Notes under the pieces: model-generated
What the model saw: only the letters and a program-made list of their open reading frames with translations
Told to the model about the DNA's origin: nothing
The model's database searches: none
Origin: Limnohabitans sp. Rim11
GTDB lineage: Bacteria > Pseudomonadota > Gammaproteobacteria > Burkholderiales > Burkholderiaceae_C
Direction: 5' to 3'
NCBI RefSeq assembly: GCF_001269365.1
Contig: NZ_CXOM01000001.1
Coordinates: forward strand, 434,090 to 498,089
Length of the DNA stretch: 64,000 nucleotides
Shown here: positions 1 to 7,190 of the stretch, piece after piece
Layout of the letters: every line of letters begins with the position of its first letter
Position numbering within the stretch: the first letter of the stretch is position 1
Made by a program: the position numbers and the translations under genes

Positions 1-1922
1 ACACTGGGGGTATTCAGGCGGCCATAATCGCCGCCTAAGCTTGAAGCGGACAAGCTGTCGGAAATCTCAAAGGGTTCTGAGTGACAACTCATTCGCATGA
101 CAGACAAGACGGGCGCTGCTCGTGTGACAGAACCATACCCACCAAACCCAGCCGCCTGCATTTGCGCCACTTGTTGTAACTGAGGCAAACCATCTGCCTT
201 GTTTTCTTCAGCACGTTCGTGCAGCAAGAACAGATTGGTGTGTTGGGTCACCAACTGGTATTTCATGGCCAAGGACTGGGCCAGTTTGGTGTCCGCTTTG
301 CTTTCTGTGAGTTCGCCTATTTGAGCTGCTGCGCAAAGCCTTGCCACTATGCCTTCGGTATCCCAAGTGATGCTGGTGGGTTTGGCGCTGCTGACTTCTT
401 GCTCAACTTCTTTGACCAAAGTTTTGCAAATGAGGACAGGGGGCTTTTCTGTTTTAGCGGGCAGTCGGGCAAACAAGTGGACCGTTTCGCCATCGATCAA
501 TTGAGGGGGCAGGGTGCTGGCCCATTCGTGGGTTTTGTTTTTCTCTTCAATGGCATTCCACTTGATGGCAAAGCGTACTTCTTGTGCACTTCGCATTCTT
601 GTGAGCATGCGATCTACTGCGCTGCGCATGTCTTCACTGGGCGTGACAAACTCACAAGAACCGCCTGTGTCTTTGGCCAGTTCGCGTAGCAAACTTTCGG
701 CAGGTGCACTTCCCACGCCAATGGTGTAGACGCGGTGACCGCTGATGCGAGCGGACGCCAAAATGTTTTCAATGTTCCAAACATCGCCATCGGTAATGAG
801 CAAAACATCGGCTGAATCTGTTACTTCGGGGTTGTTGCGCGCTCTGCCATTGGCGTTCATATTGAACACATCGGTCATGGCCATGCCCAACTCGGTGCCG
901 CCCAAGTCGGCCTCTGTTTTGTCGATGGTGCTGAGCAAGGTTTGAATGCGCTCGCTATAGGCCATCGTCATCTTTTTGGTGACGCGGTCTATGCTGCTGC
1001 CAAAGCGTGTATAGGCAAAGCTGTCTTCTTCATTCAGTTGCTTGAACAGGTGCTTAAGAGCCACGCGCGCTTGGTTCATGCTGTCGCCAGCCATGGAGCC
1101 CGAGCAATCTAAGAGCACTTTGAGCCTTAATGCGCTAGGCTTTGCGTTGGGCAGTTTGGGGCAGAAACTGGTAATGATGGCCGTGGTGTTGCTGCCTTCT
1201 GTGTCTGGGCCAGCGATGCAAAAGGATTCGCCTTCAAGGTCTTCAATGAGCAATACAAAGTCGCGGTCTAGGAAGGCTTGCTTGCCCAATTGCACGTTGA
1301 TGCCATCAAAAGTTTTGCTTGTTTTGATGGGGTGAGTGGGGCTGCTCACAATGCCTTTGGCCGCAGTCCCCTTGATGTCTAAGGTCATGAAGAAGCCGTA
1401 TTCCACCAAGCCGCTGGTAGCCGTGGTTTGGTGCGACGGCAGTTGGCCTTGTGTGTGCTGGTCGCCATAGCGCGGTGCAATGGTGGTTGGAATGCTGAGC
1501 CTGATGCGGTCAGTTTCAAAGTTGAGCAACTGGGCGTATTCAATTTCAATGACGGCTGTTTCGCCGGGCAATAAGTTGCCCAAGTTGGCGGTGTACAGGC
1601 CGCGGCCAGAGCGTTCCACCATGATGGGGGAGTCGCCGTTGTCAATGGCCTCTTCGTATTGTTTGACGGCTTGTTTCTTTTCTATGACTGTGCCGTTCAG
1701 TCTTTTGCCGTTGAGTTCAACCGCTAGGTTTAATAGTGTGGCGCCCCAGGCCAATGGAAACGTGTAGACGGTTTCCAGAGTTTGGTCTGTGCTGTTGGTG
1801 TAGGTTTGTCTTACCTTCATTCGCAAAAGTAAGCCATCTAGTTTGCCGTGCACGTGCACAGATTTCATGGCGACTTCTTCGCCGTCGCAGGTGAGGGTGC
1901 AGTTTTCTTGTTCTTCGTACAT
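1..1922 (-). CDS. VIT and von Willebrand factor A domain protein (3' end outside window)
   Basis: An open frame runs on the minus strand from the ATG at 1922 to the window edge with no stop, giving 640 visible codons; the C-terminus is missing. Residues ~1-130 form a VIT (vault/inter-alpha-trypsin) domain with the signature ERSGRGLYTANLGNLLPGE. A vWA domain follows from about residue 265, with the MIDAS metal site DCSGS near 271 and a second metal-site segment TDGD near 376. Such proteins usually mediate metal-dependent protein contacts; no signal peptide is evident, so it is probably cytoplasmic. The start lies 2 bp after the stop of a MerR-type gene, so the two probably form an operon. The partner and function are unknown. 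Confidence 0.88.
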   Translation of the reverse strand, partial: MYEEQENCTLTCDGEEVAMKSVHVHGKLDGLLLRMKVRQTYTNSTDQTLETVYTFPLAWGATLLNLAVELNGKRLNGTVIEKKQAVKQYEEAIDNGDSPIMVERSGRGLYTANLGNLLPGETAVIEIEYAQLLNFETDRIRLSIPTTIAPRYGDQHTQGQLPSHQTTATSGLVEYGFFMTLDIKGTAAKGIVSSPTHPIKTSKTFDGINVQLGKQAFLDRDFVLLIEDLEGESFCIAGPDTEGSNTTAIITSFCPKLPNAKPSALRLKVLLDCSGSMAGDSMNQARVALKHLFKQLNEEDSFAYTRFGSSIDRVTKKMTMAYSERIQTLLSTIDKTEADLGGTELGMAMTDVFNMNANGRARNNPEVTDSADVLLITDGDVWNIENILASARISGHRVYTIGVGSAPAESLLRELAKDTGGSCEFVTPSEDMRSAVDRMLTRMRSAQEVRFAIKWNAIEEKNKTHEWASTLPPQLIDGETVHLFARLPAKTEKPPVLICKTLVKEVEQEVSSAKPTSITWDTEGIVARLCAAAQIGELTESKADTKLAQSLAMKYQLVTQHTNLFLLHERAEENKADGLPQLQQVAQMQAAGFGGYGSVTRAAPVLSVMRMSCHSEPFEISDSLSASSLGGDYGRLNTPS

Positions 1923-1924
1923 GG

Positions 1925-2320
1925 TTAGGCCTTGATTTCTTGAATGGTTTTCATGACTGCTTTAACGAGCGCGCGGATTTGCTCTGGGCTCATGTCGGCT
2001 TCTTCGGGGCTAATTTGCAACTCAATGCCAGGGGCTACGTGCACGTGGCTTTTGACTTGGATGTCGCCAGGCTTTCTGGGCTTAGTGGGTATTTGCAGTT
2101 CTTCACCGTTTTGGATTTCTGCAATTCGTTCTAAGGAAATGCCAGCGTCTGAAAGTTGCTTGACCTTTAAAAGCTGGTCTAGGTGAGCGGCCAGGTAATG
2201 CGCAGCTCTGGTTTCGCCAATGGGCCGGTCAACAAGCCCCATTTGCATGTAATACCGCACCGTGCGCTTGGGCAAATCGGTGAGGGTGCAGAGTTCATCA
2301 AGACTGAAAGTTTTGGACAT
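1925..2320 (-). CDS. MerR-type HTH regulator upstream of the VIT-vWA gene
   Basis: A 131-aa protein with an N-terminal MerR-like winged HTH: the segment TVRYYMQMGLVDRP is the typical recognition helix and wing, followed by a YLAAHLDQLLKVKQL helix. The rest (~85-131) is a short acidic tail without MerR metal-binding cysteines. Family knowledge suggests a DNA-binding regulator. The 2-bp gap to the VIT-vWA gene suggests cotranscription and autoregulation. The HTH resembles that of the longer protein at 13094-14065, which also precedes a vWA gene. Confidence 0.8.
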   Translation of the reverse strand: MSKTFSLDELCTLTDLPKRTVRYYMQMGLVDRPIGETRAAHYLAAHLDQLLKVKQLSDAGISLERIAEIQNGEELQIPTKPRKPGDIQVKSHVHVAPGIELQISPEEADMSPEQIRALVKAVMKTIQEIKA

Positions 2321-2339
2321 GCATTTATATTAACACCAA

Positions 2340-2360
2340 AACTGTAAATATCAACTGTAA
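2340..2360. promoter_or_regulatory. Tandem AACTGTAA direct repeat upstream of the MerR-type gene
   Basis: AACTGTAA occurs at 2340-2347 and again at 2353-2360, 13 bp apart, 20 bp upstream of the MerR-type start. It may be an operator or overlap the promoter. This is inference from position; the region is AT-rich, so chance is possible. Confidence 0.25.
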
Positions 2361-2364
2361 CAAT

Positions 2365-2521
2365 AAATTTAATTGGGGTCAGATCAACATTAATTTCCAA
2401 TTCAAGGGGAGATAGCCTAAGGGGGCTTCCTCATACTGGGGTACCAGAAATCGTTCAGCCCCCTTAGGCTATCTCCCCTTGAATTGACCAAATTAATGTT
2501 GATCTGACCCCAATTAAATTT
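2365..2521. repeat. Hairpin element copy A, with flipped apical region
   Basis: Perfect 32-bp terminal inverted repeats (2365-2396 and 2490-2521) enclose a perfect 29-bp stem (2399-2427 with 2457-2485). The 29-nt apical region at 2428-2456 holds a small CTGG/CCAG hairpin. Compared with the other copies the outer frame has the same orientation, but the apical region is reverse-complemented. It lies between the MerR/vWA operon and the HD-domain gene. Confidence 0.9.
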
Positions 2522-2535
2522 CTCCCAGTTATGAG

Positions 2536-3111
2536 TTACCAGGCGCTTTGGGAGAGGGCTTCCATTTGCGAGACTGCGGCTTCTAAGGCTTTGGCGGGTG
2601 GGGTTTTGCGGTTGTTGAAGATCATGGCCAATTGGCGGTAGTACCAGAGGGTTTGTTCTGTGGTGCTGCTGAACCGGTTGAACATCGATGGGCCTTCGTT
2701 GATGAGATCGGACACGATGGCTCTGGCGTTGTGCAGCTTGTCTGAGCAGCTGACAAGAAGGACTTCGTCTGAGGCTGCTTCTAGGTGGTGCAAATAGGCT
2801 GTTTTGCGTTCTAGCCAGGGAGCTTTTTTGCCACTGGCGTCTGGCGTTCCGTCTGTGCAGCCCTGAACCAAATTGTGCACATGGTCGCCAAATTGGGCTT
2901 TGATGATGTTGGCATATTGGATGCCACCGTCTTCAATGGCATCGTGAAGCAGGGCGGCGATGGCTTGGTCTTCGGTGGCGCCAAACTCGAGGGCGATGGA
3001 AGCCACTGCCATAGGGTGGGAGATGTAGGGAATGGTGGTGCTTTTGCGAACTTGACCTTGGTGAGCCTGGATGGCCAGATCAAGCGCAGATGCCAGTTTG
3101 GAGAGTTGCAT
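2536..3111 (-). CDS. HD-domain phosphohydrolase, SpoT/MESH1-like
   Basis: A 191-aa protein with an HD metal site in the RelA/SpoT hydrolase style: His in IPYISHPMAVA near residue 32 and the HD pair in ALLHDAIEDGG near 57. A further conserved segment, SCSDKLHNARAI, sits near 120. Small single-domain relatives hydrolyse (p)ppGpp or related nucleotides, but this substrate is inferred. No synthetase domain is present. The stop lies about 15 bp from the outer repeat of element A, so it looks like the gene of a repeat-bounded cassette. No convincing Shine-Dalgarno sequence precedes the ATG. Confidence 0.75.
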   Translation of the reverse strand: MQLSKLASALDLAIQAHQGQVRKSTTIPYISHPMAVASIALEFGATEDQAIAALLHDAIEDGGIQYANIIKAQFGDHVHNLVQGCTDGTPDASGKKAPWLERKTAYLHHLEAASDEVLLVSCSDKLHNARAIVSDLINEGPSMFNRFSSTTEQTLWYYRQLAMIFNNRKTPPAKALEAAVSQMEALSQSAW

Positions 3112-3194
3112 GTTTGAGCGCTTTCTACACTTAAAGATTGAATGTAGTCAGCGCCAGGATCGCTACGTGAGCCAGCTTGGGGATTGCGCAGCAT

Positions 3195-3686
3195 TTATTT
3201 GTTTTGTTTTCTGAACTCCCAAGGCGGAACCGGTTGCTTGTCTTTCCAAAGGCCTTTTAATTCTGTTTTGGCTTGCTGCTCTGCAAGGCTGTATGTTTCT
3301 CGGTCTTCTTTGGGTTGTTCGTTGGCATATTGTTTGTAATGCCAGGCCATGCCGCGCTTGAGTTGTTCAAGGCAAACATCGGTGTTGTTCAGCAGAATTT
3401 TGCCAACGACTCGGCCATATTTGTCTTTCTTTTGGTAATCGACGGTTACTTGTTTGCCATGCACCAATTCATGCAGAGACTGCTTTGATTTGTTGCCAAA
3501 GGCTTGTGCTCTTTCGGGAGCATCGATGCCTTGCAACCTGATTTTGTATTGGGTGTTGGTGGCGTCTAACACCGTGACTGTGTCGCCATCGGCCACGCTG
3601 ACCACTTTCCCTTGAATCGTTGCAGCATTCAGGCCGCAGTTGATCCACAACATGGCAACGACAAAAAGTTTTGAGAAGCGCATCAA
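3195..3686 (-). CDS. Secreted thermonuclease-family (SNase-like) nuclease
   Basis: A 163-aa protein with an N-terminal signal sequence ending near residue 21 (LNAA) and a staphylococcal-nuclease fold. Visible motifs are VADGDTVTV, RLQGIDAPE (Arg and Asp/Glu of the active site), KYGRVVGKI, GMAWHYKQY and the C-terminal PPWEFR. The family cleaves DNA and RNA with calcium; the signal sequence points to periplasmic or extracellular action. It is probably a single-gene unit, with a degenerate repeat copy just upstream of its start. Confidence 0.85.
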   Translation of the reverse strand: MMRFSKLFVVAMLWINCGLNAATIQGKVVSVADGDTVTVLDATNTQYKIRLQGIDAPERAQAFGNKSKQSLHELVHGKQVTVDYQKKDKYGRVVGKILLNNTDVCLEQLKRGMAWHYKQYANEQPKEDRETYSLAEQQAKTELKGLWKDKQPVPPWEFRKQNK

Positions 3687-3692
3687 TAAATC

Positions 3693-3720
3693 AATTGGGG
3701 TCAGATGACAATTAATTTAA
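3693..3720 (+). repeat. Single copy of the 26-bp repeat, diverged
   Basis: Reads AATTGGGGTCAGATGACAATTAATTT-like, differing from the consensus in the GATCAACAT part. It lies 6 bp upstream of the nuclease start. A partial match to the opposite end (ACCCAATTAAATTTT) follows at about 3773-3787, suggesting a decayed element. Confidence 0.6.
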
Positions 3721-3815
3721 CAGGTTAGCCGAATGTTCAACCGCATTGCGCAGTTGAATACCTGTCAATTTACCCAATTAAATTTTGTGCTACATTTCGC
3801 ACAACACATCAAGAA

Positions 3816-3930
3816 CGGGTTTGACGCCTGTACCAACCTGCTTTCGGGCAAGGTGGTTTGCCTAATAGGCAGATGAGGCCCCCGAGGCAAACATCCGAAG
3901 TCAAACCCGCTCCTTGAGGCGGGTTTTTTT
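3816..3930 (+). ncRNA. Candidate structured leader RNA (riboswitch-like) with terminator
   Basis: By hand this folds as a three-way junction. P1 pairs CGGGTTTGAC (3816-3825) with GTCAAACCCG (3900-3909). P2 is a bulged hairpin at 3832-3857. P3 pairs GTTTGCCT (3856-3863) with AGGCAAAC (3885-3892). The 3' strand of P1 overlaps the 5' arm of the terminator at 3903-3926, so P1 and terminator formation would be mutually exclusive, the usual riboswitch or attenuator logic. The gene at 4020 follows. I do not recognise the class; no computed fold or covariation supports it. Confidence 0.4.
3903..3930 (+). terminator. Rho-independent terminator in the leader of the 4020 gene
   Basis: AAACCCGC (3903-3910) and GCGGGTTT (3919-3926) form an 8-bp GC-rich stem with an 8-nt loop, running into an uninterrupted T tract to 3930. 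It lies about 90 bp before the ATG at 4020, so it is more likely an attenuator than the end of an upstream plus-strand gene, of which none is visible. Confidence 0.75.
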
Positions 3931-4019
3931 ATGGCTTGACCGTCCTAAACGGTTGGGGGGAGTTGATCCCTATTGCGGCCCCCGACACTTTGTCAAAGTC
4001 GCTAAAAAGGAGATGGACC

Positions 4020-4676
4020 ATGTCCAAACTGAACCTATTGGCAATCGATCTTGCCTATCGCCCCGAGTCCTATTTTTGGGCTTACGACAACCACATCAAA
4101 CTGGCATCGGACATTCGCGGCGCAGAGCGCAAGGCAATGTATGAATGCGCAATTGAAGCTGGGGATGCTGAGCTTGCAAATGCAATCATCAAAACGCCCG
4201 AGTTGACGCATGAGGAAAGAAGGGCGCAAGGCGGCATTCACCCAGCGTGGATGGGCGGGGAGTACTTGCCTAAACGCCAGGCGCAAGAGGTAGAAATTGC
4301 GCGCATCACAATTGCCTCCACCACTCAGGATGTCACCTGCATTTATGCAAAGCGCGGCAAATCTCGCATTTATTACCGCGTGGTGGATGAGTACGAAAAC
4401 ATGACGCTGGAAGATAGGACCAGAACCTCTGTCAAACCCCTTACGCTGATAGAACTCTTCGATTTCTTCATCAAAGGCTGGGACTTGTTCTGCTGCCTAG
4501 AAGCCAATTTTGGCGAGCATGGCTACGACCGCGACGAAGTGCAAGGTTTTATCGTCGACGCAAGCTCTAGCTTTTATGCTGAATTTGAAGATTTAGTGAG
4601 GCAAAGGGTGGACACATGGATTGACCAACGCCGCGAGGAAAGCGGATGCAATGAGTTGGAGTCAGACGATGAATAA
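4020..4676 (+). CDS. Hypothetical protein, first gene of a three-gene set
   Basis: A 218-aa protein not recognised as any family. It has no signal peptide or membrane segment and an acidic C-terminus (NELESDDE). The ATG at 4020 was chosen because AAAAAGGAG lies just upstream; longer frames start inside the leader. Segments such as TCIYAKRGKSRIYYRVVDEY suggest a beta-rich fold. The next gene overlaps its end by 8 bp and a third follows at 1 bp, so the three are probably translated together. A riboswitch-like leader with terminator precedes it. Confidence 0.65.
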   Translation: MSKLNLLAIDLAYRPESYFWAYDNHIKLASDIRGAERKAMYECAIEAGDAELANAIIKTPELTHEERRAQGGIHPAWMGGEYLPKRQAQEVEIARITIASTTQDVTCIYAKRGKSRIYYRVVDEYENMTLEDRTRTSVKPLTLIELFDFFIKGWDLFCCLEANFGEHGYDRDEVQGFIVDASSSFYAEFEDLVRQRVDTWIDQRREESGCNELESDDE

Positions 4677-4962
4677 TTATTCACGCCCTAGGTCTATCGC
4701 CAATCTCAAACTTGATTACACTCAAACCCCGACTATTCCAGGTGGTGTTGCAATCAATCTGCACAACAACGACTACATCATTGAGCAACTGTCTGTTCTG
4801 CCGCTTGCATCCTTGAACGAACACTTTGATCTTGTGATTGCCAGAAAATATTTGATTGCCAAAGAACCCGAATGGCATGTTCTTTACCGATCAACATTGC
4901 ATCTTCAAGATTTAAAGAACTTGCAATCGGTGCTTGACCAACTGCTTTTGTGGGAGGCATAA
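4669..4962 (+). CDS. Hypothetical protein, second gene of the three-gene set
   Basis: A 97-aa soluble protein with no recognised domain. The start at 4669 is supported by GGAG at 4657-4660 and overlaps the stop of the previous gene, suggesting translational coupling; an ATG at 4651 is an alternative. The C-terminal half is leucine-rich and probably helical (LKNLQSVLDQLLLWEA). Confidence 0.6.
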   Translation: MNNYSRPRSIANLKLDYTQTPTIPGGVAINLHNNDYIIEQLSVLPLASLNEHFDLVIARKYLIAKEPEWHVLYRSTLHLQDLKNLQSVLDQLLLWEA

Positions 4963-4963
4963 C

Positions 4964-5773
4964 ATGAGTGCCAAAGCAATTTTTTACCACTATTTTCGCA
5001 AAGCGAGGGTTGAAAAAGGTTTGCCAGTCCGTGAACCAAGCCCCCCAGGACTTCATGTCAATGAACTGCGCAGCAGAAGGAAGGAGCAGATCAAATTGCA
5101 ATTGCCTTCAACAGCTGATTTGACTTGCACTGGACAGTTGAGTCATTTCAATTTAACGGTAGGCCAAATTAACAACGCGTTTTCTGGCTATATGAAAACT
5201 GAGCCCCATTACAACGCGAGTTTTATTTCGGCATGGGATCCTTATTTGAATTCCAATGGTGACATTCCCAATGATGAAAATCACAGCAAGTTGAAAAACT
5301 ATTTGAAAAGCAAATGTTTATTTCATTTTGAAGCTGTTGCCACCGGTGTAGATCACCTAGGTTGGTATGGCGGCGAAAGACCTTGCTTTGTTATTTTCAA
5401 TATTCCCAAATACTTCTCGGACCGAATAGCCTATGAGTTTCATCAAAACACGTATGTCCGTGTACCCAACCCCATGGGATTTGCCAGGTTGGAAGTGCGG
5501 CAAGCTGTTCACAAGCCCTATGGGGCCTTAAAAGATCTTTGGCTAAGCTCACTGAAAGGTGAGGCGCATGAGGCTGCCCTTAAGTTGTCGCCCGAAATAT
5601 TGTTGCAAATTATGGCGGCGCCTGAAGACGAGGAACTTCACTGGTTACTGCCCCATCGAAGAGACTTAAATAAGCCCTGGCCGCTGACAGATCCAACAGG
5701 AGAAAAAAGAGCCGTAGGCACCGAGTGGGACAGACTTGCACGCATCCAGAAAGCCATCACTTTGGAGGTTTAA
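4964..5773 (+). CDS. DUF3293-like protein, third gene of the set
   Basis: A 269-aa protein whose centre resembles DUF3293: FISAWDPYLNSNGDIPNDEN followed by a variable linker, HLGWYGGERPCFVIFNI, and EFHQNTYVRV. That family is uncharacterised. The N-terminal ~80 and C-terminal ~70 residues fall outside the match. The ATG at 4964 follows GGAGG with 7-nt spacing. The stop TAA is 1 bp before a repeat copy, so the three-gene set ends exactly at a repeat. Confidence 0.65.
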   Translation: MSAKAIFYHYFRKARVEKGLPVREPSPPGLHVNELRSRRKEQIKLQLPSTADLTCTGQLSHFNLTVGQINNAFSGYMKTEPHYNASFISAWDPYLNSNGDIPNDENHSKLKNYLKSKCLFHFEAVATGVDHLGWYGGERPCFVIFNIPKYFSDRIAYEFHQNTYVRVPNPMGFARLEVRQAVHKPYGALKDLWLSSLKGEAHEAALKLSPEILLQIMAAPEDEELHWLLPHRRDLNKPWPLTDPTGEKRAVGTEWDRLARIQKAITLEV

Positions 5774-5774
5774 A

Positions 5775-5804
5775 AATAATTGGGGTCAGATCAACATTAA
5801 TTTA
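5775..5804 (+). repeat. Single repeat copy between convergent gene ends
   Basis: An intact copy (AATAATTGGGGTCAGATCAA followed by CATTAATTTA). The stop of the upstream plus-strand gene ends 1 bp before it, and the stop codon of the minus-strand hicB gene (5802-5804) lies inside its right edge. Both neighbours therefore end on the repeat. Confidence 0.9.
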
Positions 5805-6197
5805 CTCAACTTGCAATGCCATGTGAGCAATCAAACCTGACCTTGTTTCACCATATTTTTTGGCTTTTGAATCCAAGCGTGCCAAGACTCTTTTAGGCAG
5901 TGTGATGTTGACCCGTTCCACTTCATCAGACATCAACGCAGGGTTGATCTCGACCATTGCCCAGATCCAGCCTTTGAACTCTTTGCGCTTTTGCAATTGA
6001 GTAATGGTGCTTGGCTTCGGAATTACTTGATCCATGTCCAGTGCGGTTTCGATCCACAACTCGATAGATTCTTTGGCGTTGTCGATGGCTTCGTCGATGC
6101 CTTTATCTGAAGCAGAAAAACAGCCAGGCAGGTCGGGTACCACAACGCCCCAAGTTTGGCTGGCGGTTCCTGGCTCTATGGCAATTGGGAATTTCAT
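5802..6197 (-). CDS. hicB: HicB antitoxin
   Basis: A 131-aa protein with the HicB partial RNase H-like fold (WGVVVPDLPGCFSASDKG, then DEAIDNAKESIELWIE) and a C-terminal ribbon-helix-helix segment (VNITLPKRVLARLDSKAKKY) for DNA binding. It should neutralise HicA and repress the operon. The gene follows hicA with a 3-bp gap, the usual toxin-first order. Its stop codon lies inside the repeat at 5775-5804. Confidence 0.9.
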   Translation of the reverse strand: MKFPIAIEPGTASQTWGVVVPDLPGCFSASDKGIDEAIDNAKESIELWIETALDMDQVIPKPSTITQLQKRKEFKGWIWAMVEINPALMSDEVERVNITLPKRVLARLDSKAKKYGETRSGLIAHMALQVE

Positions 6198-6200
6198 AAT

Positions 6201-6389
6201 TTACAGACCCTTCAATCCAGATTGCTTCAGTAATTTTTCAAGCAATCCAATGCCTAAATCTTTATTGCTAAGTGGCACGCTGATATGGCCCGAACGCAGA
6301 GGATGGATATACACATGGTGTGATCCTCTGACGCCACGAAGTTGCCAGCCATTCCGCAATAGCAGTGCGATGAGTTCTTTGCTTTTCAT
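6201..6389 (-). CDS. hicA: HicA toxin (mRNA interferase)
   Basis: A 62-aa protein with the double-stranded-RNA-binding-like HicA fold: MKSKELIALLLRNGWQLRGV, then the catalytic His in RGSHHVY, and HISVPL. HicA cleaves mRNA until bound by HicB. The ATG at 6389 matches the family start; a longer frame from 6413 adds MYSVYLAL, which looks non-native. Both key histidines are present, so the toxin looks intact. Confidence 0.88.
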   Translation of the reverse strand: MKSKELIALLLRNGWQLRGVRGSHHVYIHPLRSGHISVPLSNKDLGIGLLEKLLKQSGLKGL

Positions 6390-6415
6390 TAAAGCAAGAT
6401 ACACACTATACACAC
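6379..6415. promoter_or_regulatory. Possible HicB operator around the hicA start
   Basis: TTGCTTT (6379-6385) and AAAGCAA (6391-6397) form a 7-bp inverted repeat around the hicA start codon. Just upstream, ATACACAC is repeated in tandem (6399-6406 and 6408-6415). These could be autoregulatory sites or affect translation initiation; the assignment is positional. Confidence 0.3.
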
Positions 6416-6441
6416 TTCCCGCAATTTACATATGCTTGCAG

Positions 6442-6596
6442 AAATAATTGGGGTCAGATCAACATTAATTTCCAAGCAGTGAGGGCTGAAGGCAAGGGGG
6501 GCTGAACGATTTCTGGTACTCCAGTATGAGGAAGCCCCCCTTGCCTTCAGCCCTCACTGCTTAACCAAATTAATGTTGATCTGACCCCAATTATTT
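6442..6596. repeat. Hairpin element copy B
   Basis: 30-bp terminal inverted repeats (6442-6471 and 6567-6596) enclose a perfect 30-bp stem (6474-6503 with 6533-6562) and a 29-nt apical region (6504-6532) with a CTGG-TACT-CCAG mini-hairpin. Its right edge overlaps the stop codon of the hydrolase gene at 6595. Confidence 0.92.
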
Positions 6597-7143
6597 AAAG
6601 CCAGCGGTCTAGCACGGCTGAAACATATTCTTTCGGAAGCCCATGACCCGCTCCTTCAACTACGGTAGCCTGGGCGTTGACCAAAGTAGCAAACGCAGTG
6701 ACGTTGTCAGGAATGCTTTGCCAGTCTTCTGAGCCCACATGAATCTCACAGCTGGCTGGAATTGGGAACAAGCCTTTGCTGGCCAACTCATAGAGTCGCT
6801 TGGCATAGGGTGGAATAAAGCCCATGCGAATTTGTTCGCTTGAAAACTCGCCCACGATGGGGGAAAGCAGCAACAGCTTGCCTGGAAAGGGTTTGCTCAA
6901 GCTCAGGGCTTGCAATAGTAAGTAGCCGCCGTAAGAGTTGGCAACAACCCGTGCGTCCTCATGCCAGAAGTTAGCTTTTAAATCATTCGCAACAGTTTCT
7001 ACTTGCGTATCAAAGTCTAGCTTTTTGAAGTCGCCCACAGTCTCTCGCCCATACACGTCATAGCCACGCGCTTTAAGGGCTTGGCCTAGACCGTTGGTGA
7101 TGCGTCCGCCGTGGCCAGGTAGAAAGTAGATGGGGTTTGGCAT
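6595..7143 (-). CDS. Alpha/beta hydrolase, small RBBP9-like
   Basis: A 182-aa alpha/beta hydrolase with an apparently complete catalytic triad: nucleophile Ser in VANSYGGYL, Asp in VGSEDWQSI and His in GAGHGLP. No signal peptide. The substrate is unknown. The gene fills its interval exactly: the stop TAA lies in the edge of hairpin element B, and the ATG at 7141-7143 directly abuts a repeat copy, so the repeat supplies the 5' leader and no Shine-Dalgarno sequence is visible. It looks like an ORF-tight cassette. Confidence 0.8.
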   Translation of the reverse strand: MPNPIYFLPGHGGRITNGLGQALKARGYDVYGRETVGDFKKLDFDTQVETVANDLKANFWHEDARVVANSYGGYLLLQALSLSKPFPGKLLLLSPIVGEFSSEQIRMGFIPPYAKRLYELASKGLFPIPASCEIHVGSEDWQSIPDNVTAFATLVNAQATVVEGAGHGLPKEYVSAVLDRWL

Positions 7144-7190
7144 AAATTAATGTTGATCTGACCCCAATTATTTGACCCCAATTATTCAAT
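7144..7190 (-). repeat. Repeat copy with an extra half-repeat
   Basis: A full copy in the TTGATCTGACCCCAATTA direction is followed at 7171-7184 by a second partial copy (TTTGACCCCAATTATT). The same doubled edge is present at 24873-24913. The stop codon of the helicase gene (7182-7184) lies inside the half-repeat and the hydrolase ATG touches the other side. Confidence 0.88.

Noticed and set aside
219-1767. Several plus-strand open frames over 1-1900
   Set aside because: They are shadows of the minus-strand VIT-vWA frame, which is open for 640 codons and encodes recognisable domains.
3868-3905. Possible hammerhead ribozyme core (CAGATGAGG with a later CCGAAGTC)
   Set aside because: The conserved CTGATGA reads AGATGA and the GAAA box is not next to the expected stem II; the terminator-coupled three-way junction explains the region better.
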